NCBI RefSeq assembly: GCF_000176135.1
Contig: NZ_ACZN01000015.1
Location: 372,001-436,000, forward strand
From: Vibrio coralliilyticus ATCC BAA-450
GTDB taxonomy: Bacteria > Pseudomonadota > Gammaproteobacteria > Enterobacterales > Vibrionaceae
Length of the DNA stretch: 64,000 bases
Direction: 5' to 3'
Shown here: one piece after another, positions 21,010-32,104 of the stretch
How positions within the stretch are numbered: position 1 is the stretch's first letter
Layout of the letters: every line of letters begins with the position of its first letter
Translations under genes and position numbers: made by a program
The notes under the pieces: model-generated
What the model was told of the DNA's origin: nothing
What the model saw: only the letters and a program-made list of their open reading frames with translations
Database searches by the model: none

Positions 21010-21960
21010 TTAGAACTTAACCAGTGCTGAGCCCCAGGTAAAGCCGCCACCAAATGCTTCTAGTAGAAGCGTCTGACCGCGTTTAATTCGTCCGTCACGA
21101 ACAGCCTCATCAAGTGCCGTAGGTACAGTAGCTGCAGACGTATTGCCATGTCTGTCTAGTGTAATGACAACTTGATCAAGCGACATAGATAGTTTCTTTG
21201 CTGTTGCAGAAATAATGCGATAGTTCGCTTGGTGAGGCACTAGCCAGTCTAGTTCAGACTTATGCATATCGTTGGCAGCCAGCGTATCTTTAACGAGTTT
21301 TGATAGCTGTGTCACAGCAACCTTAAAGACTTCGTTACCCGCCATGTGTAGCCACTTGTCAGCATCTTTGCCTCGCTCAGGAACTTCAAGGCTTAGCAAC
21401 TCACCAAAACGGCCATCCGAGTAGATATGCGTTGAAAGAATCCCAGGCTCTTCACTTGCACCAACAACAACAGCGCCTGCACCATCACCAAACAGAATAA
21501 TGGTTGAACGATCAGTTGGGTCACAGGTTTTAGACAGAGTATCTGAACCGATTACAAGCACATTTTTACACATGCCTGTTTTAACATGCTGATCTGCAAC
21601 TGAAAGCGCGTAGACAAAACCTGAACATGCAGCGGCAATATCAAATGCGGGGCAACCTTTAATGTCCAGCTTAGCTTGAACTTGGCAAGCAGAAGAAGGG
21701 AAAGTGTGGCTGCTACTGGTGGTCGCTACGATGATCAGGTCAATATCATTCTTATCGATGCCTGCCATTTCGATCGCGTTTTGAGCAGCGATATATCCCA
21801 TGTCGGCGACGGTTTCATTCTCGGCTGCGATACGACGCTCTTTAATACCTGTGCGAGTGACAATCCACTCATCACTTGTATCTACCATTTTCTCCAAGTC
21901 TGCGTTTGAACGCACCTGAGATGGCAGGTAGCTGCCAGTACCTAAAATTTTGCTATACAT
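21010..21960 (-). CDS. fabH: 3-oxoacyl-[acyl-carrier-protein] synthase III
   Basis: The 316-residue enzyme starts fatty acid synthesis by condensing acetyl-CoA with malonyl-ACP. Catalytic Cys112 lies in [13 protein letters not shown]; the His and Asn regions are [12 protein letters not shown] and GNTSAATVP; the end is [13 protein letters not shown]. It lies five bases after plsX. Confidence 0.97.
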   Translation of the reverse strand: MYSKILGTGSYLPSQVRSNADLEKMVDTSDEWIVTRTGIKERRIAAENETVADMGYIAAQNAIEMAGIDKNDIDLIIVATTSSSHTFPSSACQVQAKLDIKGCPAFDIAAACSGFVYALSVADQHVKTGMCKNVLVIGSDTLSKTCDPTDRSTIILFGDGAGAVVVGASEEPGILSTHIYSDGRFGELLSLEVPERGKDADKWLHMAGNEVFKVAVTQLSKLVKDTLAANDMHKSELDWLVPHQANYRIISATAKKLSMSLDQVVITLDRHGNTSAATVPTALDEAVRDGRIKRGQTLLLEAFGGGFTWGSALVKF

Positions 21961-21965
21961 GAAGA

Positions 21966-22991
21966 CTAATAATGCCTCTCGAGTAAAACCGCTTCCAAAC
22001 GATCGCTAATACGGCTTGGTACTTGTCGTTTGACCTCGTGTAACGCTTCACCAATGGCATTGATGACCGCGTCTACATCAGCACTTCCGTGGCTTTTTAT
22101 GACAATGCCGCGCAATCCTAGCAAACTTGCGCCGTTATACTGGTCGGGGTTCAATGTTTTTAGTTCATTAAATAACCCAGAAAATAATTTTCTTGCAATC
22201 CAACCCTTTATAGATGAGGCCATCATGCTTGATTTCAACTTATCGATAAATAGCTGGGCTGTACCTTCACATGCTTTGAGGCAAACATTACCAACAAAAC
22301 CGTCACATACCACCACATCCGCGGCATCGTGGAGTAACTGATTACCTTCAATATAGCCGACAAAATTCACGGACTGCGTCTGAGACAACATTTCAGCACA
22401 GCGTTTGACGAGATCGTTGCCTTTGATTTCTTCAGCACCGATATTAAGAATCGCAATACGTGGAGGTCGGTCTAAGTATTGTTCAGTTAACGCACTTCCC
22501 ATCACAGCAAATTGGAACAATGAATCAGCATCACTGGACACATTGGCTCCTAGGTCAAGCATCCAAGTTCTGCCACCGGAAGCTGTAGGTAAGGCAGAAA
22601 TTAACGCTGGACGTTCAATTCCTGGTAATAATTTCAACCGAAAACGTGACAAAGCCATGAGTGCACCAGTGTTTCCACTGCTGACACAGGCATCGGCAGT
22701 ACCTTGAGCGACAGCATCAATCGCCATCCCCATGGAGGTGCCATTGCTGTTTCGAAGTGCGAGAGAAGGCTTTTCTGAGTTTGAGATCACTCGGTCACTA
22801 TGCTGAATACTCAGGCGAGCATCAGGCTGATAACCAAGAGACAATAATTGAGTTGTGATCGCGGTCTGATCACCTGTGAGGATTACTTTCAGCTCTGGGA
22901 AATGCGACAGTGCCTGCACGGCGGCAGGCACTGTGACGCGAGGACCGAAATCCCCGCCCATTGCATCAAGTGCAACGGTTATATTAGGCAA
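21966..22991 (-). CDS. plsX: Phosphate acyltransferase PlsX
   Basis: The 341-residue enzyme makes acyl-phosphate from acyl-ACP, feeding PlsY and phospholipid synthesis. It has the characteristic [11 protein letters not shown] start, [10 protein letters not shown] and [17 protein letters not shown]. The start codon appears to be TTG at 22991, with AAGG seven bases upstream inside the rpmF-plsX junction; the next ATG (in DAMGG) would cut the family's first strand. Confidence 0.95.
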   Translation of the reverse strand: MPNITVALDAMGGDFGPRVTVPAAVQALSHFPELKVILTGDQTAITTQLLSLGYQPDARLSIQHSDRVISNSEKPSLALRNSNGTSMGMAIDAVAQGTADACVSSGNTGALMALSRFRLKLLPGIERPALISALPTASGGRTWMLDLGANVSSDADSLFQFAVMGSALTEQYLDRPPRIAILNIGAEEIKGNDLVKRCAEMLSQTQSVNFVGYIEGNQLLHDAADVVVCDGFVGNVCLKACEGTAQLFIDKLKSSMMASSIKGWIARKLFSGLFNELKTLNPDQYNGASLLGLRGIVIKSHGSADVDAVINAIGEALHEVKRQVPSRISDRLEAVLLERHY

Positions 22992-23000
22992 AGGTCAACC

Positions 23001-23171
23001 TTACTTGTTGATAACCTTTTTACCACGGTAGTAACCTTCAGCAGTTACGTTGTGGCGCAGGTGAGTTTCACCTGAAGTTGCGTCTACAGATAGTGCAGCT
23101 GTAGATAGGGCATCGTGTGAACGACGCATGCCACGCTTTGAACGTGATTTCTTGCTCTTTTGTACGGCCAT
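23001..23171 (-). CDS. rpmF: 50S ribosomal protein L32
   Basis: A 56-residue basic protein starting [20 protein letters not shown] and ending [10 protein letters not shown], both typical of L32 of the zinc-free gammaproteobacterial form. It sits between yceD and plsX, the standard rpmF-plsX-fab arrangement that links ribosome and lipid synthesis. Confidence 0.97.
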   Translation of the reverse strand: MAVQKSKKSRSKRGMRRSHDALSTAALSVDATSGETHLRHNVTAEGYYRGKKVINK

Positions 23172-23202
23172 TGACCCTACTCCTATGTTAATTCTTAAAG
23201 AA

Positions 23203-23727
23203 TTACTTCTTTAAGTTTTTTAAAACATCGAATGGATTCGGCTTTTCTTCCACAATTTCTTCTGGAATTTCACCAAATACCAAATTGTCTGATTTAACGC
23301 TGCAATCCGCTTCTTCGTGCTTTGCGATTTGAGGCAAGTTTAGAATGAACTCGTCTTCAACTAACTGTATCAGGTCAATTTCACCGTACTCGTTCAGATC
23401 TACCAAATCGTACTCTTCCGGTGCTTCCTCTTCAGTCTTTTCACCTTTGTAAGGTGTATAAGTGAATTGGACATCGCACTCATGTGCGAAAACCTCATTA
23501 CAGCGTTGACACTCTAAATCAACTTCGATGTTAGCTTTACCAGAGATAACAACGAGTCGCTGTTCATCTAACTCAAATGACAATGACACTTGAGCGTCGC
23601 GTTTAACGCCTTCAACTGATTCGAACAAACGCTTAAAAAGACTAACCTGAATGATACCATCATAATCAAGTCGCTTCTGAGCAGCGCGTGCCGGATCAAC
23701 CGTTCGCGGTATTTTTACCTTTTGCAT
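23203..23727 (-). CDS. yceD: 23S rRNA accumulation protein YceD (DUF177)
   Basis: The 174-residue protein starts [22 protein letters not shown] like E. coli YceD. It has the LECQRC(x)EVF cysteine pair, a strongly acidic middle and the C-terminal [13 protein letters not shown]. YceD is needed for normal 23S rRNA levels in bacteria and plants. It heads the yceD-rpmF-plsX-fab transcription unit, divergent from maf across about 150 bases. Confidence 0.94.
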   Translation of the reverse strand: MQKVKIPRTVDPARAAQKRLDYDGIIQVSLFKRLFESVEGVKRDAQVSLSFELDEQRLVVISGKANIEVDLECQRCNEVFAHECDVQFTYTPYKGEKTEEEAPEEYDLVDLNEYGEIDLIQLVEDEFILNLPQIAKHEEADCSVKSDNLVFGEIPEEIVEEKPNPFDVLKNLKK

Positions 23728-23875
23728 AGGGCGCGAATTCTATCTTCCAATTCGTTTTGAGTCAAAGAAAAAGGATAAAAAGTTGCAGTTTTTTTCCTTC
23801 TTATCAGAAGAGCTAGGATTACCATCATAATATCCATTAAGCTATCGCTAACTCCCTGAAAGATTGTACTGGAAA

Positions 23876-24457
23876 ATGCCACAATACCAACTTGTTTTAG
23901 CATCGACTTCACCGTTTAGAAAACAACTGCTCAATAAACTATCAGTCCCTTTTGAAACCGCCTCACCTGACTGTGACGAAACACCATTTTCTGACGAGCG
24001 ACCTGAGGATCTAGTGAAACGTCTTGCGAAGGAAAAAGCAGAATCATGCCATACCAATCAGCCTAGTCTTATCATCGGCAGCGACCAGGTCTGTGTGATT
24101 GATGGAAAAATCATTGGAAAACCTCTGAATCGAGAAAACGCTATCCAACAATTAAGCCGCCAAAGTGGTAAGGCCATCCAGTTTTATACCGGGCTTGCGC
24201 TTCACAACACCGAAACGAATACCACAGATGTCAAACTGGATACGTTCACTGTTCATTTTCGCCAGCTAACCCAACAACAGATCAGCCGCTATGTAGAGAA
24301 AGAAGAGCCGTATTACTGCGCTGGCAGTTTTAAAAGTGAGGGGTTGGGTATCGCACTATTTGAAAAGTTAGAAGGGAAAGATCCCAATACTTTGGTTGGG
24401 CTACCACTGATTGACTTGATTGATATGCTTGAAACGCAAGGTTTCCCAATCTTGTAA
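23876..24457 (+). CDS. yceF: Maf-family nucleotide pyrophosphatase (YceF type)
   Basis: The 193-residue protein begins LVLASTSPFRKQLL, the Maf signature. Further motifs are SPDCDETPFSDERPEDLVKRLAKEKA, IGSDQVCVID and the C-terminal GLPLIDLIDML. It hydrolyses non-canonical NTPs; the YceF subgroup prefers m7GTP. The ATG at 23876 gives the normal N-terminus; the frame extends to a TTG at 23864. Its position beside rluC and yceD matches E. coli yceF. Confidence 0.92.
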   Translation: MPQYQLVLASTSPFRKQLLNKLSVPFETASPDCDETPFSDERPEDLVKRLAKEKAESCHTNQPSLIIGSDQVCVIDGKIIGKPLNRENAIQQLSRQSGKAIQFYTGLALHNTETNTTDVKLDTFTVHFRQLTQQQISRYVEKEEPYYCAGSFKSEGLGIALFEKLEGKDPNTLVGLPLIDLIDMLETQGFPIL

Positions 24458-24467
24458 AAGCGGAATA

Positions 24468-24507
24468 ACTAGAGTTGGCCTTCTTAATCGAAGCAAACAA
24501 CTCTAGT
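24468..24507. terminator. Convergent terminator-like stem, maf / rluC
   Basis: ACTAGAGTTG (24468-24477) pairs perfectly with CAACTCTAGT (24498-24507), with CTTC/GAAG pairing in the loop. It sits between converging genes and has no long T-run. Confidence 0.5.
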
Positions 24508-24532
24508 CTTCGAGTGAGAGAGTTCACAGCTC

Positions 24533-25477
24533 TTACAGCTTACGTAAACTCGCTAGCGCCTTCTCCAACTTTGCTTCCATTGGCGCACTCACTTCCATCC
24601 ACTCGTCATTGGATGGGTGTTTAAATTTAATATTAGCGGCATGAAGAAACAGTCGGTCTAACCCAACTTTTCCTGTGTAGGCATCAAAACGTCGATCACC
24701 ATAACGGTCGTCCCAAGCAATTGGATGACCAGTATACTGAGTATGGACACGAATTTGATGCGTACGCCCCGTTATTGGGCTCGCCTGAATCAAAGTAGCC
24801 TCAGCAAACTTTTCAATAATCTTAAAACGAGTCTCAGAAGGCTTACCCTGTGGGTTAACGCGAACGATACTGTTCACTTCATTTTTCAATAGTGGTGCGT
24901 TTACGACCTTGCAACTACTCTTCCACTGCCCCATCACCAATGCGAAATAGTATTTCTGCACGGTTTTCTCACGAAACTGAGCTTGAAGATGACGCAGCGC
25001 TGAACGCTTTTTCGCAACCAAAAGAATTCCCGAAGTATCACGATCAATACGATGCACTAACTCTAGAAAACGAGCTTGCGGTCTCAGTGCCCGTAAAGCT
25101 TCAATAGCACCAAATTTAAGCCCACTTCCTCCGTGAACTGCCGTACCCGAAGGTTTATTGAGGATAAGCATATGTTCATCTTCATGGATGATCATATGTT
25201 CTAGCTCAGCGACTTTATTCAGTTTGGTACTCGGTGCAACTTCGTCTTGCTTCTCTTCAATCGTAACTGGAGGAATTCTGACCAAATCCCCCGCCTTCAA
25301 TTTATATTCAGCTTTAATTCGTTTTTTGTTTACGCGAACTTCTCCCTTGCGCAAGATCCGATAAACCATGCTTTTAGGAATACTTTTCAGTTGGTTGCGT
25401 AAAAAATTATCGATACGCTGGCCAGCCATATCTTCGTCGATATCGACAAATTGGACTTTTGTTCTAATTTCGCTCAT
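24533..25477 (-). CDS. rluC: 23S rRNA pseudouridine synthase RluC
   Basis: The 314-residue enzyme makes pseudouridine at 955, 2504 and 2580 of 23S rRNA (E. coli numbering). The N-terminal S4 RNA-binding domain covers about 19-75 and the catalytic RluA-type domain has Asp145 in HRIDRDTSGILL. The TGRTHQIRVH block is also present. It is divergent from rne, the conserved arrangement. Confidence 0.96.
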   Translation of the reverse strand: MSEIRTKVQFVDIDEDMAGQRIDNFLRNQLKSIPKSMVYRILRKGEVRVNKKRIKAEYKLKAGDLVRIPPVTIEEKQDEVAPSTKLNKVAELEHMIIHEDEHMLILNKPSGTAVHGGSGLKFGAIEALRALRPQARFLELVHRIDRDTSGILLVAKKRSALRHLQAQFREKTVQKYYFALVMGQWKSSCKVVNAPLLKNEVNSIVRVNPQGKPSETRFKIIEKFAEATLIQASPITGRTHQIRVHTQYTGHPIAWDDRYGDRRFDAYTGKVGLDRLFLHAANIKFKHPSNDEWMEVSAPMEAKLEKALASLRKL

Positions 25478-25686
25478 TTCGATATTCTACCATTCTAACT
25501 TGCGTAAGTTCACGTTTTCTAGGCAACAATCTGGTAAATCGCTCTCTAAGAATGAATTTCTGTTCAGCTACGGATAAAAATCCATCAACATATTTACAAT
25601 TCTCAGAAACTATCACACAAAGCCTTTAAATACAGAATCTTACGAAAATTAAAAATGGGTTTTTTAGCGTTTTATAATAAAGCAGA

Positions 25687-25715
25687 TTGCTGAGTTTAAT
25701 GGGTACTGCTATAGT
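25687..25715 (+). promoter_or_regulatory. Candidate sigma-70 promoter of rne
   Basis: TTGCTG (25687-25692), a 17-base spacer and TATAGT (25710-25715) with an extended TG-type base before it. Transcription would start near 25722, giving a leader of about 325 bases, close to the long rne leader of E. coli. Confidence 0.6.
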
Positions 25716-25721
25716 TCACAC

Positions 25722-26046
25722 CTGCAATGAATGATTAGGTTGCATTTTAATCAAACCCAATCGTTTTTGAGCAAGATATTGAGTAGCCCGCTAATTTACC
25801 AAAATGCAGCACACGGCGTAAGACATTTCCGGGATTAGTACAACTTGTTGCCCTACTCATAAATCTTTCATGTTGAGTATTATCCGCCATCATTGCGGCT
25901 TACAAGCCAAACTTGTTTGTAAGACTGACGTGCCCAAAGAGCATCCCTCCAGCCGGGAGGCTGCACAAATTTAAGCCATGGGATCCGGCACCGTGAAAGA
26001 CACATCAAGGCAGCAAGAAAACATAGAATGACAACGAGATTTATCA
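25722..26046 (+). ncRNA. Long structured 5' leader of rne
   Basis: About 325 untranslated bases before rne. Visible stems include CTTACAA with TTTGTAAG (about 25898-25923) and a GC-rich hairpin CCCTCC (25945-25950) with GGGAGG (25955-25960). In E. coli the comparable leader lets RNase E autoregulate its own mRNA; the same function is inferred. Limits depend on the promoter call. Confidence 0.55.
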
Positions 26047-28977
26047 ATGAAAAGAATGTTAATCAACGCAACTCAAAAAGAAGAGTTGCGTGTTGCTTTG
26101 GTTGATGGTCAGCGCTTATATGATTTAGATATCGAAAGCCCAGGCCACGAATCCAAAAAAGCAAATATCTACAAAGGACGTATCACTCGCATCGAACCAA
26201 GCCTGGAAGCAGCCTTCGTTGACTACGGTGCCGAACGACACGGATTCCTCCCTCTAAAAGAAATTGCCCGCGAATATTTCCCTGATGGTTACACTTACCA
26301 AGGTCGTCCAAGCATTAAAGAAGTGCTGACTGAAGGTCAGGAAGTAATTGTACAGGTTGAGAAAGAAGAACGTGGCAGCAAAGGTGCTGCGCTAACGACA
26401 TTCATTTCTCTTGCTGGTAGTTACCTTGTTCTGATGCCTAATAACCCTCGTGCTGGCGGTATTTCTCGTCGTATCGAAGGAGATGAGCGTACTCAACTGA
26501 AAGCAGCACTGGACACGTTAGACCTACCAAAAGGTATGGGCCTTATCGTACGTACAGCGGGTGTAGGCAAAAGTGCTGAAGAATTAGAGTGGGATCTTAA
26601 CGTCTTACTTAATCACTGGGGCGCCATCAAACAAGCTTCTGATGCCAACCCAGCTCCACTGCTTATTCATCAAGAAAGTAACGTTATCGTCCGAGCTATT
26701 CGCGACTATTTGCGTCGTGACATTGGTGAAATTCTCATCGATAGCAACACCATCTATGAGCGTGCACTAGAGCATATCCAACTAGTTCGTCCAGACTTCG
26801 TCAATCGAGTCAAAAAGTACGACGGCGAAGTTCCACTGTTTAGCCACTATCAGATCGAAAGCCAGATTGAATCGGCGTTCCAACGAGAAGTGCGTTTGCC
26901 ATCTGGTGGTTCAATCGTTATTGACCCAACCGAAGCATTAACATCAATCGATATCAACTCAGCCCGTGCAACGAAAGGCGGCGATATCGAAGAAACTGCA
27001 CTAAACACCAACCTTGAAGCAGCCGATGAAATTGCACGTCAACTTCGTCTTCGTGACCTAGGCGGCTTGGTTGTTATCGACTTCATCGATATGACGCCAG
27101 TGCGTCACCAACGTGAAGTTGAGAACCGTCTGCGTGACGCAGTTCGCCTCGACCGTGCTCGTGTTCAGATTGGACGTATCTCACGCTTTGGCCTACTAGA
27201 GATGTCTCGCCAACGCTTGAGTCCATCTCTAGCAGAAGCTAGCCACCATATCTGCCCTCGATGTAGCGGCACAGGTGTGGTTCGTGATAATGAGTCTCTT
27301 GCTCTTTCTGTTCTTCGTTTGATCGAAGAAGAAGCATTAAAGGACAACACAGCTCAAGTTCTGGCTGTTGTTCCTGTTCCGATTGCGTCTTACCTTCTGA
27401 ACGAAAAGCGTCGTTCAATCAACCACATTGAACGCATTCAGGAAGTTAAGATCACTGTAGTTCCTAACTCAGATATGGAAACGCCGCATTTCGAAGTGAT
27501 TCGAGTTCGTGAAGGCGAAGAGTTTGATTTGCTGTCTTACTTGCTGCCTAAGAAACTCGAGTCGATGAAAGAAGCGGAAGGCCGTGAGGTTGCTGAGCCG
27601 GAAGTTAAGCCTAAGAAGCTGGAAGAGCCTGCACTAAAAGGTTTTGCAGCACCGGCTCAATCTGCGCCAGCGCCAAAGCAACCAGTGAAGAAAGCACCAG
27701 AGAAAAAGTCAGAGCCTCGTGATGAAAAGCCAGGCTTAGTATCTCGATTCTTCAAAGCTCTGGGTAGCTTCCTATTCAGCTCTGAACCTGAAAAAGAACA
27801 GGTTGAAGAGAAACAAGAAAAAGCAGCGAAGAAAGACGGTCAGCGTAACAACCGCAACCGCCGTAATCGCAACGACCAACGTCGTCGCAATTCTCGTGAC
27901 AATCGTAACGAGAATCGTGAAGATAAACGCGATAACAAACGCAATAAACCTCAACGCGAACGTGATGAAGCTGCCAATGAAAATAAAGCAGCATCGAACG
28001 AACGTAAGCAACAAAACCGCAAGCCTAAGCAGGATCGCCGTAATAAACAGCGTGACGACGCGAAAGCGAGCAAGGTTGCTGAGGAAGGTTTGAAGCTCGC
28101 GGCTGAAGCGCAAAAAGACGACAAACCGAACCGAGCAGAAGAAAAAACGACCAAGGTAAAAGAACGCCGTCAGCGTCGTAAACTGAGCAAGCAGGTTCGA
28201 GTTAAAGACCAGAAAGCGAAAGCTGAAGCGGTTGAAGAAGTAAAACAGGTTAAGGCTGAAGCAGTAGCAGAAGCCATCGAGCAATCGACTGAAGAAGTTG
28301 CAGCAGAAGATGCAGAGCAGCCTAAACAACGTCGTAACCGCCGTTCTCCACGTCATCTACGTGCAAGCGGTCAACGTCGTCGTCGTGGTCGCGATCGTCG
28401 CCCTAACCCGTTCCGCTTACGCAAAGGTGGTGTTGCTTCTCCAGAAATGGCAATGGGTAAAGTCATGCCAAGCTACGGTATCTCTAAACCAGAACCGAAG
28501 CACAAAGCAAAAGCTGAACAGGCTGCGGCACCAGAAGTGGTCACTCAAGCACTTGGTGGGTTCGCTTGCCCTGAAATGGCAATGGGCAAAGTTATCGTAC
28601 GTCGCCAAGAGCCAGTGATTGAAGAGCCGAAAGTTGTTGAGCAAGCTGCTACGGTTGAAGCCACACCTGTGAAGACACCAGCACCTCAAGCAGTTGAGCC
28701 ACAAGTCGCTCCAGAAGCAGTTGCAGACACGGCTGCTATTGTAGAAGCGGAAGCAGCACCTGCCCCTGTAAATACAAGCTCTGAGATTATCGTACCGACA
28801 GCATTTAAAGGCCACGCCTCTGCTCCGATGGCGAAAGCACCAGGAACCACAGAAATGAAAGAAATTACTGTGATTGCTGCACCTTTCCGAGAAGAGCGCT
28901 ACCTATCTAAAGGTGCAGGCAGCCAGGTTGCTAGCAATAAAGCCAGCGCTGCAATGGCAAAGCCTCAAAGCTTTTAA
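26047..28977 (+). CDS. rne: Ribonuclease E
   Basis: The 976-residue endoribonuclease and degradosome scaffold. The catalytic half has an S1 domain (about 35-125), 5'-sensor and DNase-I-like regions with metal-binding Asp302 (SIDINSARA) and Asp345 (VVIDFIDM). The zinc-link is CPRC (Cys403, Cys406). The non-catalytic half has an amphipathic membrane-targeting helix (about 563-577, [15 protein letters not shown]), Arg-rich RNA-binding stretches (about 590-700 and 770-800), and repeated MA-x-GK / MAK-x-P motifs near 799, 842, 923 and 966. The E. coli PNPase-binding tail contains a similar APMT motif. RNase E processes rRNA and tRNA and starts mRNA decay. Confidence 0.97.
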   Translation: MKRMLINATQKEELRVALVDGQRLYDLDIESPGHESKKANIYKGRITRIEPSLEAAFVDYGAERHGFLPLKEIAREYFPDGYTYQGRPSIKEVLTEGQEVIVQVEKEERGSKGAALTTFISLAGSYLVLMPNNPRAGGISRRIEGDERTQLKAALDTLDLPKGMGLIVRTAGVGKSAEELEWDLNVLLNHWGAIKQASDANPAPLLIHQESNVIVRAIRDYLRRDIGEILIDSNTIYERALEHIQLVRPDFVNRVKKYDGEVPLFSHYQIESQIESAFQREVRLPSGGSIVIDPTEALTSIDINSARATKGGDIEETALNTNLEAADEIARQLRLRDLGGLVVIDFIDMTPVRHQREVENRLRDAVRLDRARVQIGRISRFGLLEMSRQRLSPSLAEASHHICPRCSGTGVVRDNESLALSVLRLIEEEALKDNTAQVLAVVPVPIASYLLNEKRRSINHIERIQEVKITVVPNSDMETPHFEVIRVREGEEFDLLSYLLPKKLESMKEAEGREVAEPEVKPKKLEEPALKGFAAPAQSAPAPKQPVKKAPEKKSEPRDEKPGLVSRFFKALGSFLFSSEPEKEQVEEKQEKAAKKDGQRNNRNRRNRNDQRRRNSRDNRNENREDKRDNKRNKPQRERDEAANENKAASNERKQQNRKPKQDRRNKQRDDAKASKVAEEGLKLAAEAQKDDKPNRAEEKTTKVKERRQRRKLSKQVRVKDQKAKAEAVEEVKQVKAEAVAEAIEQSTEEVAAEDAEQPKQRRNRRSPRHLRASGQRRRRGRDRRPNPFRLRKGGVASPEMAMGKVMPSYGISKPEPKHKAKAEQAAAPEVVTQALGGFACPEMAMGKVIVRRQEPVIEEPKVVEQAATVEATPVKTPAPQAVEPQVAPEAVADTAAIVEAEAAPAPVNTSSEIIVPTAFKGHASAPMAKAPGTTEMKEITVIAAPFREERYLSKGAGSQVASNKASAAMAKPQSF

Positions 28978-28999
28978 TCCGGTTTGATGAAGAATAAAA

Positions 29000-29026
29000 A
29001 CAGCCCCATCACGGGGCTGTTTTTTT
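29000..29026 (+). terminator. Terminator of rne
   Basis: ACAGCCCC (29000-29007), GGGGCTGT (29013-29020) and seven Ts. The remaining gap to 29276 (about 250 bases) holds no recognisable gene. Confidence 0.92.
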
Positions 29027-29276
29027 ATGTGTATATGGTAACGAGCATGACTGCTCTCACTATTTGTCACAAATATTAGCCAATATCTGCTTCTTTGTTG
29101 AACTTAATCACACTTTTAGGTAGCATTCGCCGACTCGATCTGAATCACTCGCTTGGTTTTCAGTGCTCTTTTACATCGCATTTTGCTCACATGAAAACTA
29201 AGCCAGAACCTATACTTAAATCTGTCGTTCTCTGGTATTCAGAATAACCGTAAACATTTAGCATAACTGAGCAAGC

Positions 29277-30836
29277 ATGTTTGAATTCCCTCAATTTTCG
29301 AAACACTCTGTAAAAAATGACGTGTTATCAGGCCTGACCGTTGCACTTGCATTGGTTCCTGAAGCCGTTGCCTTTGCCTTCGTGGCTGGTGTCGACCCTA
29401 TGGTTGGCCTGTATGCAGCATTTATTGTCGGCCTAATTACTTCCATTTTTGGTGGCCGCCCAGGCATGATCTCTGGTGCAACAGGTGCAATGGCAGTCGT
29501 GATGGTGTCGCTAGTCGCATCACACGGTGTCCAGTACCTTTTTGCTGCCATATTACTTGCCGGTATCCTTCAGGTAGCTGCTGGTCTATTTAAGTTAGGT
29601 AAGTTCATCCGCATCGTGCCGCATCCAGTTATGATTGGCTTCGTTAACGGTCTAGCGATTGTGATTTTCCTCGCTCAGCTTGGTCAGTTCAAAGCGCCAG
29701 ACATTAACGGCATGCTAACTTGGTTACCTCAAGATCAAATGATGCTGATGCTGGGTTTAGTAGCGCTAACCATGGCTATTATTCACTTCCTACCAAAATT
29801 CACTACCGCCGTACCATCTTCCTTGGTAGCGATCGTCACAGTGACAGCTTTGGTAGTAGGCTTAGATCTGGAAACACGTACAGTTGTCGATTTCTTACGT
29901 ACTATGTCTGGTGATGATGCAGCAACGCTGGCAGGCTCACTACCAACGTTCTCTGTCCCAGCAGTACCGTTAACACTTGAAACACTACAAATCATCCTCC
30001 CGTACGCTATCATTCTTGCGGCGATTGGTCTGATTGAATCTCTGCTAACACTGACTGTTCTGGACGAAATGACAAACACTCGTGGTCAGTCTAACCGTGA
30101 ATGTATCGGTCAGGGCATGGCAAACATGACGTGTTCAGTGTTTGGCGCTATGGGTGGCTGTGCGATGATTGGTCAGTCGATGATCAACGTTAACTCAGGT
30201 GGTCGTGGTCGTTTGTCAGGCATTGTTGCTGCTTCTGCACTGCTGATATTTATCCTGTTCGCTTCTTCACTTATCGAAATGATCCCACTAGCCGCACTAG
30301 TCGGTGTGATGTTCATGGTGGTTATTGGTACTTTTGAGTGGGCAACATTCAAACTGGCTCGTCGCGTACCAAAACAAGACTTCTTTGTAATTGTACTCGT
30401 AACGGTCGTAACGGTAATGACCGACCTTGCTATTGCCGTCTTCGTTGGTGTTATTGCCTCTGCTCTGATGTTTGCTTGGCAACACGCTAAACACATCTAT
30501 GCCGATACAAGTATCAACGCAGAAGGTTCTAAAGAGTACAAAATTCACGGCCCGGTATTCTTCGGTTCAGTCGCAAACTTCCTTGAGATTTTCGATGCTC
30601 ATGAAGATCCAAGCGATGTTATCGTCGATTTCGCTGATTCACGTGTAACCGACCACTCAGCTATCGAAGCTATCGAAACACTGGCTGAGCGCTACTCTGC
30701 TCAGGGTAAGACACTTCATCTACGCCACCTAAGCCCAGATTGTCGTAAGCTTCTCGACAAAGCAGGCAGCTTGGTAGAGATTAACGTCAAAGAAGACCCA
30801 AGCTACAAAGTCGCAACCGACGTACTAGCGGGTTAA
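29277..30836 (+). CDS. SulP-family inorganic anion transporter
   Basis: A 519-residue membrane protein of 10-14 spans plus a cytoplasmic STAS domain. The N-terminal region carries the SulP pattern ([35 protein letters not shown]), followed by [10 protein letters not shown] and the conserved [12 protein letters not shown]...GGCAMIGQS block. The STAS domain begins near 425 ([13 protein letters not shown]) and includes [17 protein letters not shown]. SulP members move sulfate, bicarbonate or other anions, often with sodium or protons; substrate cannot be assigned. It is monocistronic with a terminator. Confidence 0.92.
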   Translation: MFEFPQFSKHSVKNDVLSGLTVALALVPEAVAFAFVAGVDPMVGLYAAFIVGLITSIFGGRPGMISGATGAMAVVMVSLVASHGVQYLFAAILLAGILQVAAGLFKLGKFIRIVPHPVMIGFVNGLAIVIFLAQLGQFKAPDINGMLTWLPQDQMMLMLGLVALTMAIIHFLPKFTTAVPSSLVAIVTVTALVVGLDLETRTVVDFLRTMSGDDAATLAGSLPTFSVPAVPLTLETLQIILPYAIILAAIGLIESLLTLTVLDEMTNTRGQSNRECIGQGMANMTCSVFGAMGGCAMIGQSMINVNSGGRGRLSGIVAASALLIFILFASSLIEMIPLAALVGVMFMVVIGTFEWATFKLARRVPKQDFFVIVLVTVVTVMTDLAIAVFVGVIASALMFAWQHAKHIYADTSINAEGSKEYKIHGPVFFGSVANFLEIFDAHEDPSDVIVDFADSRVTDHSAIEAIETLAERYSAQGKTLHLRHLSPDCRKLLDKAGSLVEINVKEDPSYKVATDVLAG

Positions 30837-30844
30837 GCAGACGA

Positions 30845-30874
30845 AAAAAGGGCTTCCATTTGGAAGCCCTTTTT
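30845..30874. terminator. Bidirectional terminator, SulP gene / rnd
   Basis: AAAAAGGGCTTCCA (30845-30858) pairs with TGGAAGCCCTTTTT (30861-30874). The symmetric A/T tracts allow use from both sides. Confidence 0.9.
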
Positions 30875-30889
30875 ATTTATCGCTAATAC

Positions 30890-32005
30890 TTACAACAACT
30901 TATTGAGTTTTTCACCCATCAGTTCCAAACGCCAGCTTTGCATCACATCCGGTAATATTGATGGATCACGATCTTTTTTCCATACCCAGCTAATCAACTG
31001 ATTCAATTGTTTCTTGGACGCCAAAAACTCCGTCGCCAACCCAGAAGCCTGAGAGGCTTTTTTCACTTCATCCTTAAGGGTTTTAAACTTTTGCTTGTAG
31101 CCTGGCATATCCATCAAACGCTCAATTTTAGCCGGATACTCATCTACAGGCGTCATTTTGGCTGATTTAACAATCGAGATGATACGTGCGCTGTGGCGTT
31201 GCACAGAACGAATATCTAATCCTTCCTGCTCCATTCTTTGTTTGTTCTGTAAGCCTAAACGAGCAATAGTAAGTAGATCATGTTCTTTAAAGACGAAATT
31301 CAGTGCTAGGTCACGGCGAATCGCCTCTTTGAAGCGCCAAGTAGCAAGCGGCTTTAATAAAGCTAACTCACTCGGTTTCAGTTGCCAAGCGCCCTTAACA
31401 TCCAAGTAGGCTTTTTCAGGATCAAGTGACTTGATACGCTTGGTAGCCAGTAAATCACTTTCCTGCTGAGCCGCTTCCCACCAGCCAGCCTGAGTAATTT
31501 CTTCAAGCAGCTTTTCATACAATGGCAATAGATAGTGGACATCTGCGGCCGCGTAGTCGAGCTGTTTATCCGTTAGCGGTCTGGCAAGCCAGTCTGTACG
31601 AGATTCACTTTTATCCAGTTCTACGCCAAGATAAGACTCAACCAAAGAAGCAAAGCCCGTTGACAATCCGTGGCCCAAGAATGCCGCCATCAGTTGGGTA
31701 TCCACCATCGGGTAAGGCAGACAACCAAAGCTGTTGTTAAACACTTCTAAGTCTTCACCACACGCGTGTAAAACCTTTAACACTGATGTGTCCTTTAGAA
31801 GGTGAACAAACGCCGTCATATCATCAATGACTGTTGGATCAATCAGAGAAAGTGTTTCACCATCAAATAACTGAATAAGGCCAAGCTGAGGGTAGTAGGT
31901 TCGTGTTCGGACAAACTCGGTATCAAGCATGACGACATCTGCATTTCTAGCTTGTGCACACACTTTTTCTAGCTGGTCTGGGCGGGTAATGATTTGATAA
32001 TTCAC
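30890..32005 (-). CDS. rnd: Ribonuclease D
   Basis: The 371-residue 3'-5' exonuclease trims tRNA and other stable RNA precursors. DEDD motifs are visible (MLDTEFVRTRTYYPQLGLIQLF, the HACGEDLEVF block, and YAAADVHYLLPLY), followed by an HRDC domain (about 210-290). The start is GTG at 32005 (MNYQIITRPDQLE). It lies 99 bases after fadD, separated by a terminator. Confidence 0.95.
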   Translation of the reverse strand: MNYQIITRPDQLEKVCAQARNADVVMLDTEFVRTRTYYPQLGLIQLFDGETLSLIDPTVIDDMTAFVHLLKDTSVLKVLHACGEDLEVFNNSFGCLPYPMVDTQLMAAFLGHGLSTGFASLVESYLGVELDKSESRTDWLARPLTDKQLDYAAADVHYLLPLYEKLLEEITQAGWWEAAQQESDLLATKRIKSLDPEKAYLDVKGAWQLKPSELALLKPLATWRFKEAIRRDLALNFVFKEHDLLTIARLGLQNKQRMEQEGLDIRSVQRHSARIISIVKSAKMTPVDEYPAKIERLMDMPGYKQKFKTLKDEVKKASQASGLATEFLASKKQLNQLISWVWKKDRDPSILPDVMQSWRLELMGEKLNKLL

Positions 32006-32040
32006 AAAGCTCTCACTGTGACTGATGGGGTCTGCAAATA

Positions 32041-32070
32041 AAAATGCCGACTGGTATTAGTCGGCATTTT
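32041..32070 (-). terminator. Terminator of fadD
   Basis: AAAATGCCGACT (32041-32052), loop, AGTCGGCATTTT (32059-32070); symmetric T-runs. It separates fadD from rnd. Confidence 0.85.
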
Positions 32071-32104
32071 AACACTAAACACTTGGTTCTGCTTATTTTT
32101 AACT

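Noticed and set aside
15553..22991. Non-ATG starts (mltG, fabF GTG; plsX TTG; also fadD, rnd, rarA GTG) as a sign of misassembly or decay
   Set aside because: Each has a plausible context or ribosome-binding site and a family-typical N-terminus, so they are normal alternative starts.
23715..23912. Minus-strand 65-codon frame between yceD and maf
   Set aside because: It overlaps the yceD start and the maf start region, has no recognisable domain, and lies where the divergent promoters should be.
27772..28356. 194-codon Phe-rich frame antisense to rne
   Set aside because: It is a shadow of the Arg/Lys/Glu-rich RNase E tail: repetitive codons read backwards give hydrophobic residues. No start signals.
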